From Seminavis robusta (taxonomy: Eukaryota; Bacillariophyta; Bacillariophyceae; Naviculales; Naviculaceae), in assembly GCA_903772945.1 (NCBI GenBank), contig CAICTM010000220.1, positions 17,714 to 81,713 on the forward strand: a stretch of 64,000 bases of DNA, in the 5' to 3' direction. The notes under the pieces were generated by a model. It was not told the origin of the DNA. It ran no database searches and was given only the letters and a program-made list of their open reading frames with translations. This document shows positions 19,703 through 29,768 of the stretch, in pieces (position 1 is the stretch's first letter; the number at the start of each line of letters is the position of its first letter). The position numbers and the translations under genes are program-made.

Positions 19703-22033
19703 TTACTCGGCATCCCACCGCGATCGCCCTCCTTCCATGGATTCAATCAGGATATTGGGAGCAACGATTGGACAGTCATCATCATCATCATCCTTGCTTC
19801 TATTGCTCCTGCTATTGTTCGAGTCTCGTGGTTGTGGCGGTTGCGATGGTTGCGCATTCAACGATTTGGACCGTGTTCTCCGGGGGACACCCCGTCGTGG
19901 CCGTGGTGGTTCTTCTTGTTCCTCTTCTTGTCGCGTGCGGTTTCGTCCTCGTGGTTCCGTCTGTTGTCGATTGTACCCCGGGTAGGGCGACGGACGTGGT
20001 TTATTGGGTTTTTGCGTCAATGATTTGGATCGTAGTCGTTTGGGAATACTCTTGGAGATTACCGTGTCTTCCTCTGTCATGGTGGTATTGGCGGTCGTGT
20101 CGGCAGTACTCTGTTCGTCTTCTTCTTGTTCGTTGTTGTTGTCGTCTGCCTTTTGTGTCAGGTTGAGTAGCATATTAATGACATCGGACATGGCCGTGGC
20201 GGCTTGAATGAGCTGTTCCCCGGCATCTTCTCCATCTTCTTCTGTTGTCTCGTTGTGTTCGTGGCAATGATGATCCTCTCTCTCACAGTTTCGACAGGAT
20301 TTGCTTCGCATCAACGTGGCATCGCGCGCACTAGTAGGATGCTCGTCTTGGTGGTGGTGGGCATTGGAGTTGCTACTATCCTTTTTCGCCGGCGGCAGGG
20401 ACTTGGAACGAGGAGGAACATTTTTGGAGCGACCCTTTGCTTCGTTCTTGTCGTCGTCTTCGTTGTCCTCCTCCAATGGAATATTGTGGTGGTTGTCATT
20501 GTCATTCTCGGAAGCTCGAGGCTGTACAACAATATCCGTATGATGCCTGGGTAGATAGCTGTTGTTGGTAGTAGTTGTATCCAATAGTTGCGGCAGAGAA
20601 CTCGCCAATTGTTGTTGTTCCAATGGCAATGGTGACGATGAGTCGGCAAGCTGTTGCTGTTGCAGATATTCTGCCGTCTTGTCATGGACGTGATTGCACA
20701 GATCCACGACAGCCACGGGCGAAGCCTCATTCTTATTATTGTTGTTGTTGTCTCGTGTGGAGGATGTTGTACTGCCATTGACGGATTGTAGTTCTTGTTG
20801 TTCTCGTTGTTGCCGTTTTTGCGTTCCATATTCTTGCACCACCTTATTGAGGGCGGCCTTCAATTGGAGTTGCCGCGCTGTTCCCGGTGGCAATTGCAGT
20901 TTGGGCGGGGATGCCTGCCAAAATGCCTTATTATTGGGTGATGGAAGAACCACAGGAGTCGTTGTCACAGTCGTAAGGGAAACAATTTCTCGTGATCGTA
21001 CTCTGCTGAGTGTCTGACTGTACTGGATGCCATTGCTGCTGCTGCTGTTATTGCTCAAGTTGGCACTGCTGTGACTGTCCTTGTGATTGTGATTGTGATG
21101 ATGACTGTTGTGATGATGGCTGCTGTGAGTGCTCTTGCTGTGATCTTTTCGACTGCTGTCTCTTTTTTTCACACCTCGACTGGGATTTTTCGGCAACTTT
21201 TTGCTACTGGGAGTACTAGACTTGCTGTTGTGATTTTTGGCATGATTACTCTGCGACGAGGATCGTTGACGCGATCGTTGCGAGCCTCTCCTGGACGTAC
21301 TGTGTTTGGAGATTCTCGTTTGAGAGGCATCCAAGTCGTCCATGAGAAGACGTCTCTTGGAAGTCGTCTTTTTGATGGAAGGATGATGATTGTTGTTGCT
21401 ATTGTTGTTGCTGCTGTCGACCTTGCGACTGCTGCGACTACTACGACGCTGTGATTCGGACGTGGATCGTTTGTAACTGGGTCGTCCCCGAGAAGTGGCT
21501 CGTTTCACAGTTGCTGCTGCTGTTGGTTCTTCCACCTCTGCCGTACTAGTACTGACGGACTGAAGTGACCCCATCTTTTGCAGCACTGGCACTACGGCAT
21601 CCGAGTTTCGTCGTCGTCGTCGTCCATCTCGTGACGATCGTTGTTGCTGTTGTTGGCCGTCTGTATCAGCCGACGCGGTCCGCAGCAACGACTTGTTGGC
21701 CGACGACCTGCGTTTGGGAGTGGCAAACAACTCACGATTGTCGTGACTGCGATGGCGTCGAACCGCATGGGTATTGCTGCTATTGCTCATTATTACAGAT
21801 GTTTCGTTGGTACTACTTCGTCGATTCGATCGTCTACTAGTAGTAGTCGAAACAGACACGATATCGTTGATGATGGAGCTCTTGCGATGGCGCAACTTGT
21901 CCATCTCCACCGATTGCAGCAACGAGGCAACCACAGTCTCGGGCTCTTTGGCAATGTCCGTCGTCGAACTTCGGCGGGGGCGTCGATGCTTGCTAGCACC
22001 GCTAGTACCAGTTATGCTCGATCGGTCCTGCAT
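19703..22033 (-). CDS. large disordered Arg/Ser/Asn/Gln-rich protein
   Basis: 776 residues from ATG 22033. No folded domain is recognised. It is dense in basic-Ser motifs: RRSS and RKSS in the first 100 residues, RRRRRNS, SRRGS, and later four R-S-K-S motifs (PRSKSLPP, MRSKSC, LRSKSLTQ, TRSKSLNA). Poly-Gln, poly-Asn and His-rich runs (HHHNSHHHNHNHKD) interrupt it. A short ordered-looking segment, AFWQASPPKLQLPPGTARQLQL plus a helix to about residue 400, and the helical AGEQLIQAATAMSDVINMLL (about 625) may be binding sites. RRxS sites are classical targets of PKA-like kinases. Function is unknown. The N-terminal bias to CAN/AGN codons creates long false frames on the other strand. Confidence 0.65.
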   Translation of the reverse strand: MQDRSSITGTSGASKHRRPRRSSTTDIAKEPETVVASLLQSVEMDKLRHRKSSIINDIVSVSTTTSRRSNRRSSTNETSVIMSNSSNTHAVRRHRSHDNRELFATPKRRSSANKSLLRTASADTDGQQQQQRSSRDGRRRRRNSDAVVPVLQKMGSLQSVSTSTAEVEEPTAAATVKRATSRGRPSYKRSTSESQRRSSRSSRKVDSSNNNSNNNHHPSIKKTTSKRRLLMDDLDASQTRISKHSTSRRGSQRSRQRSSSQSNHAKNHNSKSSTPSSKKLPKNPSRGVKKRDSSRKDHSKSTHSSHHHNSHHHNHNHKDSHSSANLSNNSSSSNGIQYSQTLSRVRSREIVSLTTVTTTPVVLPSPNNKAFWQASPPKLQLPPGTARQLQLKAALNKVVQEYGTQKRQQREQQELQSVNGSTTSSTRDNNNNNKNEASPVAVVDLCNHVHDKTAEYLQQQQLADSSSPLPLEQQQLASSLPQLLDTTTTNNSYLPRHHTDIVVQPRASENDNDNHHNIPLEEDNEDDDKNEAKGRSKNVPPRSKSLPPAKKDSSNSNAHHHQDEHPTSARDATLMRSKSCRNCEREDHHCHEHNETTEEDGEDAGEQLIQAATAMSDVINMLLNLTQKADDNNNEQEEDEQSTADTTANTTMTEEDTVISKSIPKRLRSKSLTQKPNKPRPSPYPGYNRQQTEPRGRNRTRQEEEQEEPPRPRRGVPRRTRSKSLNAQPSQPPQPRDSNNSRSNRSKDDDDDDCPIVAPNILIESMEGGRSRWDAE

Positions 22034-23289
22034 CTTGACTGTATATGATAGCTACTATTGCTATAGAGACAGCAATCAACACTCTGAATGAATGGAGCTC
22101 TTGCACAACACTCCAGGTCCAAAGGCCTGATGATGAGAATGAGGCAAAAAAAAATCTGATGTTCCACTCTTGAGGCTCTTGAATGATGAGAGGCAAGAAA
22201 GATTGAAAAGAAGACGAGAAGATTTGCGGTTGCACTAAAAAATACTCGAATATCAACCAGCTCACCGACCAGTACATACATCTTCGCGCATCCGCGCGAT
22301 AACAGGAAGGTCACAGCTACAAAAGCCTTCTATAAATAGAATTGACTGTTTCATACTCGTTTCTGTCTCAGTGGCGCTCAGTGCCATAGTCTTGACAAAA
22401 ATTACTGGTAGGAAGGTGCTCTCGAGGATTTAATTACTTACTCGAGTAATAGCGATTCATTCGGGCATGCATCTTAACAAACAGAAAGGAGAGCATGGGT
22501 AAGCTATGGGTACATGGGTACCATCTTAAATCAATAAAAAACAAAATAAACCCACAATACACCCTCAAACAGAGGGTCGCGGGTGATGGATTTAATACCT
22601 TCAACGACAGGGCCATACATCTGGCATTTACGGTAAGTCACTCCCAAATGACTGGATGGAAACAATTCACAACAGTCAAACAGAGACTGGGTGGTGTGAT
22701 ATTATTATGGTGGAGTGTGGCATGTGGAGCTCACATGTGGCAGATGTCGTACGGTACCAGCACCGTTTGGCGGTATGGTACCTTGCCCTGTAATACTCGA
22801 GAGTAGATGCTACAATCGCTGAAACATGAAGACTTAGTGCTCTTCTGATGTACATATCGCCTCGGTAAAACAACGCAACATCGTAGGCATCTTTTCCCCT
22901 CGCCCCTGGCAATTTGGAACAGGTAGGTGTTGGTGGCGATCCACTTCCAATCGGTTGTGGAACCGCATCATTACTAAACTTTTATGACACCTCTTGAGGC
23001 TCGGGGTTGAATTGACTACTGGTCAGTGGTCAGAATACCTTGGTCCGTAATATCTGGAGATCATAATATATCACAAGCTTTCATCCTGCTGGATGCTAGC
23101 TACGGTGCCGTACCGGTACTAGCTCGCTGGTACCACCTTCAAGGCATCTCGCCTCTGTGGATGAGCACCGGGGCCTCTCCTGCCCCGGCACCAGGACCCT
23201 CTGCTAAAAGTAGCTAGCTAGTTCCCCCAAGTCAAGTTCCATGGTTAGCATGGTTAGAAGCAAAGCCTGTGTGATTGGCCAAATAATAA
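22034..23289. other. intergenic, no gene seen
   Basis: A TATAAATA-like sequence lies near 22331 on the plus strand with no gene behind it. A CTAGCTAG palindrome is near 23212 and TACCGGTA near 23110. No reading frame can be supported. Confidence 0.4.
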
Positions 23290-25275
23290 CTATTCTTCCA
23301 CTCTAGCATACACAAGAGATGTTTCATATCCCAACAATAAGGCCCCCAATATGCTAAACAAGACAGTCAATGTTGCCACCCAAGCAAAGTCTTCTTCCAC
23401 TCCTGCCGCTACTGTGGTTGTCAAAAACTCCAGTGAATCATGGTTGTTGTCACTGTTGTTGTTGTTGCTTTCAGTATTGTCCATACTACCAAAAAACAAA
23501 TGGGGAGCACCATGGAAACCAAGTAGATGACTGGTGAATTGTTGGTCCGAGGGTCGTAGCTTCCAATAAATGACATTCTTGTTGTCGTCCACAGCATTGT
23601 TGCCGTTCGGTTGAGCCACTTCCAGGTATCCTTCCATCCAGAGTGGAGGCATCATGACAATGGGTTTGTACATGTGGTAGTCATCCTTGGATGATTCTGT
23701 GGTAGGCAATGGATATCGCAGATGAACCTTGGTGGCAAACTGAAAGGCCAATACTCTGGTGGCGTCCTCCTCATCAGCATCATCAACTGGATCCATTGCT
23801 ACAGTACCATGCTGGGACTTCCACTCTAAATGAACCATGACAGCATGTTGGGGGCTGTCAAATGCTGGCAGTTCAATGTCAATGACTTTTTGTGATTCTA
23901 ATGTGAGAGAATAGTTGCCAGTAATGTCCATTGATCTTGCAGCAGAAGTCTCATCGGTGGTTGTTGTTGGATGTACCGGTAGTAGCTGTACGTTCCATTG
24001 ATGTTCGTCAAAGGCATCTTCGGTATCCATAAACATATCACTGGGTATCAGAAGCAGGAAGGATGCAGTCATTTTTTGTGGCTCCTTGGTTTGTCCTTGC
24101 TGCTGCTGCAATGGAATCTCGATACGGTGGTGTAGCAATCGGTGCATCCCACCGGTCGACGACAAGCTGGTCTGAATGACCACATTTTGGGACCGGCCGT
24201 GTTGCTGCTGTGTGTTCCGTTCGGATTCCAGGTGACTGTTGTCGTTGTTCTTGGTTGTACTGGTTTTAGATGGTAGAGTATCGTCGTCGTTTCCAAAGAG
24301 ACTCCATAACCAGTCTGTTGGGGAACCAGACAGTGCCTTGTGATCATGATCTTCACCCTGCATTATGGGTCGTAGGTCAGGAGGATTTGTCTTGTGATCA
24401 TGTCCATTCCACCAATATCCCTGTCCCAGTTTCTCGTTCCAAAAGTAATGTTGTCGGTTTCCTAGTACTAGTGGCCCTTGGTGTTGTGGATTGTGCTCCT
24501 GGAAGAGAGGCACTTGATAGAGAAATCGAATGGTCGTGGCGTTTGAAGGAAGTTGAGATCTGGTGGTGGTGTTTAGGGGCACTGAGGATCCCTGATTTTG
24601 ACACTCTTGGGTGACGGCATCTGTTTCCCTCAGAAGCTCTTGGAGCACTGTTGCATTTTTTGCCAATTCATCACCACTCTCCACAGACACCATAGCAGCA
24701 GCAGCATCAACGGCTCGCTTCATGGCTCGACAACAAAAGCCTGCCAAACCACCTTCTTGTTCTTCCACGAACACGAGCTCCCCGGGGGGACCATGGCAGG
24801 TCATGACGAGAAGCACACTACTGCTGTCGTTCTGCGCCACACTTCCCCACGACAAGGCAATTCCCATGGCCGTCTCATCGTTGTTCTTCGTGTTGTCGTT
24901 CAAATCAACAGCACTGCCAATGACCGTAGCGACACTGGCAGCACCCAGCCACAGGAGCAACACACCCGCCACCCACCAGCGCATCATGTGGCGATAGTAG
25001 TACTGGGTGTCTTCTTCGCAATGTTGCTGCTTGCTGTCGTTGCTTTGATACAACGACAACACTTGCTGGTCTTCTGGCACCACTGCCAGAGCCGTCGATG
25101 GCTTCTTTTTATTTTTTCGCAAAAACTCCACCGGCACTACAGCGCTTCCTGTCGTGTGCAGCAGGTGCAAGCAATGATGGCTATACTTTACCAGTGGACT
25201 AATCACAAACACTAAGATCTCAGGTTGGTAATACAACCAACAGCAACCACAGATGCAGAGGATCACGCTTTCCAT
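23290..25275 (-). CDS. PIG-X/PBN1-like GPI-mannosyltransferase subunit
   Basis: 661 residues from ATG 25275. A second start, MMRWWVAGVLLLWLGAASVA (residue 97, about 24987), would expose a better signal peptide. The luminal region carries several NxT/NxS sites. Near residue 510, FATKVHLRYPLP followed by PIVMMPPLWMEGYLE fits the PIG-X signature (HLRYxxP, then the PP motif). A single C-terminal transmembrane helix (WVATLTVLFSILGALLLGY) and a short tail complete the layout. PIG-X/PBN1 stabilises PIG-M, which adds the first mannose to GPI anchors in the ER lumen. The protein is longer than its animal relatives, with low-complexity inserts. The assignment rests on one motif plus topology, so it is moderate. 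Confidence 0.55.
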   Translation of the reverse strand: MESVILCICGCCWLYYQPEILVFVISPLVKYSHHCLHLLHTTGSAVVPVEFLRKNKKKPSTALAVVPEDQQVLSLYQSNDSKQQHCEEDTQYYYRHMMRWWVAGVLLLWLGAASVATVIGSAVDLNDNTKNNDETAMGIALSWGSVAQNDSSSVLLVMTCHGPPGELVFVEEQEGGLAGFCCRAMKRAVDAAAAMVSVESGDELAKNATVLQELLRETDAVTQECQNQGSSVPLNTTTRSQLPSNATTIRFLYQVPLFQEHNPQHQGPLVLGNRQHYFWNEKLGQGYWWNGHDHKTNPPDLRPIMQGEDHDHKALSGSPTDWLWSLFGNDDDTLPSKTSTTKNNDNSHLESERNTQQQHGRSQNVVIQTSLSSTGGMHRLLHHRIEIPLQQQQGQTKEPQKMTASFLLLIPSDMFMDTEDAFDEHQWNVQLLPVHPTTTTDETSAARSMDITGNYSLTLESQKVIDIELPAFDSPQHAVMVHLEWKSQHGTVAMDPVDDADEEDATRVLAFQFATKVHLRYPLPTTESSKDDYHMYKPIVMMPPLWMEGYLEVAQPNGNNAVDDNKNVIYWKLRPSDQQFTSHLLGFHGAPHLFFGSMDNTESNNNNSDNNHDSLEFLTTTVAAGVEEDFAWVATLTVLFSILGALLLGYETSLVYARVEE

Positions 25276-25411
25276 TTAGCTCATGTTACTGACTGTCAGT
25301 ACTTTGTTGTTTGCATGTCCCGGGTGAGAAGAGGGGATGATGGTCGTTGTGATGTTGCGATGGTTGCCGGGTAATTGCCGTTGCGGTGTTGCCCGTGCCC
25401 TAAAAAAAGCA

Positions 25412-25488
25412 TTCGAAAAATCGAATTTCATCGATTCGATTGATTCGAATCAAAATCGATTCGATCGATTCTGATTCGATTCGAATGA
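25412..25488. repeat. ATTCGA/TCGAAT self-complementary repeat cluster
   Basis: About ten partly overlapping copies of TCGATT and ATTCGA on both strands in under 80 bp, able to fold back on itself. A related (ATTCG)n tract is at 30837-30860. Confidence 0.75.
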
Positions 25489-25519
25489 TTGAGTCCATGT
25501 TTGTATCCTATCAGCTCCA

Positions 25520-25900
25520 ATGACCACCCTCAAGCCCCATCCGCATCTATCCCACCAGGACCACTTCAGGCCCAACACCAGGGCCCCCTTCAGGACCCAT
25601 GCTGGACACACTTCAGAAGTAGCACCAGGACCCACACTGAGCCCCGCCTCTGGCACCTATCATGCCCCAATCCTGGCACATCTCCAAGCCCCAGTCCTCC
25701 TGGTTCGCTCTACTTGAAGCCCAACTCCTGGATCCACTCAAGGCTGCAATGCTAGGTGGACTCGACTCAGGGACCAGCACAAGGATCTACCCAGGGACCG
25801 GCCACCCCTTGTACCAGTACATCTGGAGACCCCACTCCTGGTTCCAATCCATGCCCCACTCTTCTAGGCCCAACACAAGAATCACTGCCAGGCCCTAAAG
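25520..25900. repeat. degenerate GC-rich minisatellite
   Basis: Repeated variants of GCCCCANTCCTGG followed by a CCA-containing tail (for example GCCCCAATCCTGG, GCCCCAGTCCTCCTGG, GCCCAACTCCTGG, GACCCCACTCCTGG, GCCCAACACCAGG) recur every 25-50 bp. The units are too diverged to give a fixed period by eye. Confidence 0.55.
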
Positions 25901-26192
25901 GCACAGCTTGTAGGCGGGTGTGCCAGTGAAGGGGACGCCTGAAGAGCCAGATCTTAAGCCATAGCAGAGCCAAGGGCAACACACCGAGGTACGACAACCT
26001 TTTGTGTCTGAAGCAGGGCGAAAGCAACGCTTCATGTTCGTAGTGGGAATTGTAGCCTGGAGGGGCTAACGGTATTTGGTGACGGCCTGGCAGACTCACA
26101 ATCCTCAAAACAAATGCTACTTTACACGGAGAAACATTACTGTACTTTGCACAATGTTCACCAACACCACATACATAAATCACACCCTCAGA

Positions 26193-29100
26193 CTAACTCG
26201 CAACAGTCTGGCTGGCGTAAATCACCTTCGAGAGGCCACCAGTCATTCTCCGAGTATTGGCGATGTCGGTCTTCGTTTTCTTCTTGTCTTTTCCCTTTTT
26301 CGTTTCTTGCTCGGCACTATAGGCTTCCCAATCGAAAGGTGGTGGAGAATCGTCTTCGTCATGCTTGGAAATGCCCTCAACGCTCTTTGTCCGGCGAACT
26401 TTCTTGGGTGTTTTGACGTCTTCCACTTCTCCCACCACTCTTCCCTTGAGCGACTTGTGTCGCCTCGTGTCACCCAATCTCGACGCTGACATACCATCGT
26501 CATCCCCCCTATTGGCACGAGGAATACGACCAGTTCGCAAAGACTTGTTTCGACGTGCCCGTGCTCCTCGTTCCGTTGTCATGACAGAGCCGTCGTCATC
26601 ACCATTTCCACGACGTTGTCCATTCGGGGTACCCAACACTGCTTGAAGCGTCTGAGCACGCTGACGATCGGCACGGTGTCGACGCATGGTTGCTGCTGAT
26701 CGTGCTTGTCGGCCTTTTTGCGGGACTTCCAGCGAAGCGTCGGATCCGCACATTGCGATGGACGCTTTGTCGCCGTCAATTTGAAGTTGGGCAAAATCTT
26801 GACCATCCTCGTCCTCGTCGGATGATGAACCTGATTGGGAACGATCCATTGTACCGCCAGAGTACTCAGATCCCAGAAGCTCGAGCTCGTCGTTGTCCGA
26901 GTCGGAATCAGATCCCAACACTTCCGAGCCTTTTGAGTCTTTCTTCTTTTTCTTCTTCTTTGCCATTTTGCTGCCAACTTTTCTGAATTTTTTGAAAACC
27001 ATGATCGAACCTCGCTTCTTTTTGGATTTCTTTTCTTCCGGATCATCTGCTAGATCATCCAATTCGGAAAAGCTGGCCTCGAATCCACCGGATATTCTTT
27101 TTTGTTCCTCGATAACCTCTTCTTCCTTGTCGTACTCGTCTGCGAGCGACTGAAGATCCATGTCCGCTTCCGTTTCATCCTCATCGTCGTCGTCCCCAGT
27201 GTCATTGCCATCTTCCTTCTTTTTCTTCTTTTTCTTCATCGTCAGCTTTCGGCCAACTTTTCGGGCAAACTTGCCCATGCGCGATTTTTTGGTGGTGGAT
27301 TTCACCGACTCTGCGACCGACGTATCGTCGTCGTCATCGTCGTCGCTTCCTTTTGGAGATTGTTGCAGTTTGGAAAGTCCGGCGAGTGAGTTTCGTTTGG
27401 AGGACCGCCCTTTGTCGCTACTGTCATTGGACCCCACAATTTTGATATCGTTTGGATCCAATGAGCTCAAGATTTCGTCTGCGGTACTGGCTTCTGACAA
27501 GTCGGGCTCCGAGCCCCTTCGTCTGGGCCCGGCACCCCGTCGATTGGATATGGTTCTCCTTCGACGAGAACTCACGTCCCGCATACTGTTGTTGCCGTCT
27601 CGCCCCTGCAGCGTACGCGTTCTACGGAGTGGCGGTCCAGCGCCATTTCGTGCACTCACATCTCGCAAGGACGAATTTCCCCCCGACTTGAGCGGATCAC
27701 CATCCAACGATTCGCGTCGAGCTGGACGCCGACCTCCACGTCTCGCCGAAGCGGACCGAGAAACCGACCGTCCCGCAGGAGCTCCTCGACGCACTGCGGA
27801 ACGACTTCGACTCCGTTGAACCGAGCTGCTGTCCATTCCACCCGTGGATCGTCGCAAGGACCGATCGCTCATGGCGGAACGTCCACGTCGAATCGATCTA
27901 CGAGACTGCGAAGAGTTTTCGCTCAGTGCATCTGAGGAGCTGTTTCCCATCTCTTCTCTGCCATCTGTCGAGCTACTGCCACTGAGTTGCTTATCCGAAC
28001 CATTCAGCTCGGGTTTGTCATTGTTGTTGTTTTTGTTGTTTTTGCTATTCGTGTTGACTGTCGATTTGCTCTGTGCACTTGCCACACTCGAACCATCATC
28101 TGTCTGGAACGATTGTAGAGACTCTTCTGCTTTTTGGTGGTACTTGTTGATGATACTCAAGGACACATTGGCTCCTCCGAGTCCTCTCTTGGGGGACTTT
28201 TCCCGTTTGGTTTCCCCATTTAGAGACGACCGTCGGTTGGGTTTTCGGCGGTTGCTCACGGATTTGGACCGTGAGCGATTGGATCGCAAGGATCTGGAAT
28301 CGTCAAAATTCCTTCGTGATCGTCGACTTCGACTGGAGGTGGAAACGGCCGAGGAAACACTTCGATTGTCGTCATCGTCATCACTCCGTCGTGACGACGA
28401 GTTTGGATTATCACCCACAAGTGTCAATTTGGCCAGATTTAGTTTCCTGCCTCGAGCGCTGTTTTGTTGTTGTGGTGGTTGAAATTCGTTCGAGGCACGA
28501 CGTCGACTTCGATGATGTGCCGCGGAGGATCCACTGTTATCGCCATCCTTTTGATAGTCATTCGATGCGCGCCGTCGACTTTTGGAGTGTGCCGCCGAGG
28601 ATCCACTGTCATCGGTCTCCATGGGATTTCTCATGACTTGAGATAGACTCAAAGAGGCCTCTCCCTCTTCTATTGTCATGGAGGGGCTGCTACCTTTGGA
28701 TTGCAGTTTTGGTCTTTCAACTTTCGGCGTTTCAAAGGGCGCCAAAATGGGCATGGAAGAGTCCATTACTTCTTCTGCTTTCTCTTCTTTGGATTGTGGT
28801 CTCCTGAGTTTTCGATTCTTCTTGTTGTTGGCCGCCCCGACTTTTGGCTTGGGTGCCATGGGTTTGGGTGTTTCCAGAATGGCTTCCAAAAATGGCAACG
28901 ATGCGTCCATATCCGGAGCCGCACCTTTGCTTTCCGTGTAGTATTCTTCAATCATATCATCAATATCTTCTTGTGCCATATTTTCCACAATTTCATCCGT
29001 GGGACGCGGTTTTTTGTTTTCCACCATACTCAAGATGCTGAATTCTCCCGAGCTGTCATCTTGATCGTCATCTTCTGATTCTGAGTCTTCCTCCTGTTTG

Positions 29101-29768
29101 GAGGACCGTTTTTCTTTTAATTTTTGCCTCTGCTTCATGTGTGACAAACTGGCCTGTGAGATGGTACTTTCTACCATTTCTTGCACGGATACCCCATCAT
29201 CGTCCTCCTCTTCTGCTCGTTCATCGACATTGTTCATGGATTGAAACAGTTTGCTCAATTTCTTTCCCTTGGATGGAGTTTTATTGGCAGCAGCAGCATC
29301 CATGCCACCCGAGAGACTGGCATTGCCACTGCCACCCGGTGTCGTCGGTCCCAAGGTTTGAAAGATTTCACTCAATTTCTTCCCCTTGGGAGTGCTACTA
29401 ATGGCGCTGGAGCCGTTGCTGCCACGTGTTGCTGGAGTTGCGGGGACATCTGGTTGTGTATTGAGTTCTCTGGATTTGGTCGTCAACCGTTTGGATTCAT
29501 TGACTAATGCATGTATCCGTGCGACAGTGTTATCGGCCTTTTCCTTTTCTTTGGTCTTTTCCTTTGCAGTCTCTACAACAGCGGCCGCTTTGAGGGCCTG
29601 CTTCTTTTGATAAGCGGCTAATCGGTCTTGAGTCTTCTTGGCGGCATCTCGTACGGCTGCCTTGATGCTGTCTTCGCTGGCTTGCTCACCATCGGACATG
29701 GTCGTCGAAGTCGTCGTCTTGGGAGATGGAGATAGATTTATTGTTGTGTTTTCCAGGCGTGGAACCAT
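26193..29768 (-). CDS. large charged disordered protein with internal repeats
   Basis: 1191 residues from ATG 29768. The N-terminus is a helical Lys/Ala/Glu segment (AAKKTQDRLAAYQKKQALKA, to about residue 95). Internal repeats are visible: KGKKLSEIFQ and KGKKLSKLFQ; DASLPFLEAILETPKP and DSSMPILAPFETPK; and SSAAHSKSRRRASN twice. Basic clusters (KKKKKKK, twice) alternate with acidic ones (DDDDDD). Basic-Ser sites abound (SRRRASN, RSRSKSVS, RRTRTL, RRNKSL, RRHKSL, RRTKSV). Near the C-terminus FDWEAYSAEQ echoes the [YF][DN]W motifs of the next large gene. No known domain is present. It may be a scaffold or polyampholyte; that is inference from composition. Confidence 0.65.
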   Translation of the reverse strand: MVPRLENTTINLSPSPKTTTSTTMSDGEQASEDSIKAAVRDAAKKTQDRLAAYQKKQALKAAAVVETAKEKTKEKEKADNTVARIHALVNESKRLTTKSRELNTQPDVPATPATRGSNGSSAISSTPKGKKLSEIFQTLGPTTPGGSGNASLSGGMDAAAANKTPSKGKKLSKLFQSMNNVDERAEEEDDDGVSVQEMVESTISQASLSHMKQRQKLKEKRSSKQEEDSESEDDDQDDSSGEFSILSMVENKKPRPTDEIVENMAQEDIDDMIEEYYTESKGAAPDMDASLPFLEAILETPKPMAPKPKVGAANNKKNRKLRRPQSKEEKAEEVMDSSMPILAPFETPKVERPKLQSKGSSPSMTIEEGEASLSLSQVMRNPMETDDSGSSAAHSKSRRRASNDYQKDGDNSGSSAAHHRSRRRASNEFQPPQQQNSARGRKLNLAKLTLVGDNPNSSSRRSDDDDDNRSVSSAVSTSSRSRRSRRNFDDSRSLRSNRSRSKSVSNRRKPNRRSSLNGETKREKSPKRGLGGANVSLSIINKYHQKAEESLQSFQTDDGSSVASAQSKSTVNTNSKNNKNNNNDKPELNGSDKQLSGSSSTDGREEMGNSSSDALSENSSQSRRSIRRGRSAMSDRSLRRSTGGMDSSSVQRSRSRSAVRRGAPAGRSVSRSASARRGGRRPARRESLDGDPLKSGGNSSLRDVSARNGAGPPLRRTRTLQGRDGNNSMRDVSSRRRRTISNRRGAGPRRRGSEPDLSEASTADEILSSLDPNDIKIVGSNDSSDKGRSSKRNSLAGLSKLQQSPKGSDDDDDDDTSVAESVKSTTKKSRMGKFARKVGRKLTMKKKKKKKEDGNDTGDDDDEDETEADMDLQSLADEYDKEEEVIEEQKRISGGFEASFSELDDLADDPEEKKSKKKRGSIMVFKKFRKVGSKMAKKKKKKKDSKGSEVLGSDSDSDNDELELLGSEYSGGTMDRSQSGSSSDEDEDGQDFAQLQIDGDKASIAMCGSDASLEVPQKGRQARSAATMRRHRADRQRAQTLQAVLGTPNGQRRGNGDDDGSVMTTERGARARRNKSLRTGRIPRANRGDDDGMSASRLGDTRRHKSLKGRVVGEVEDVKTPKKVRRTKSVEGISKHDEDDSPPPFDWEAYSAEQETKKGKDKKKTKTDIANTRRMTGGLSKVIYASQTVAS

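Larger units (their letters stand above)
25276..26192. other. intergenic, repeats, no gene seen
   Basis: Holds the ATTCGA-type cluster and the degenerate minisatellite listed separately; otherwise empty. Confidence 0.5.

Noticed and set aside
20204-21454. Several hydrophobic plus-strand frames opposite the disordered protein
   Set aside because: Long Val/Leu/Cys frames arise from the complement of CAA, CAG, AAC and CGA codons; no start context or domain.
22328-22345. TATAAATA on the plus strand as a core promoter
   Set aside because: No plus-strand gene follows within about 1 kb.
25489-25900. Pro/His-rich small frames in the minisatellite
   Set aside because: Frames follow from the GC-rich repeat; no start or domain evidence.
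27160-28482. Plus-strand frames of 200+ codons opposite the 1191-residue gene
   Set aside because: Mirror-image composition artefact of Ser/Arg/Asp codons on the other strand.
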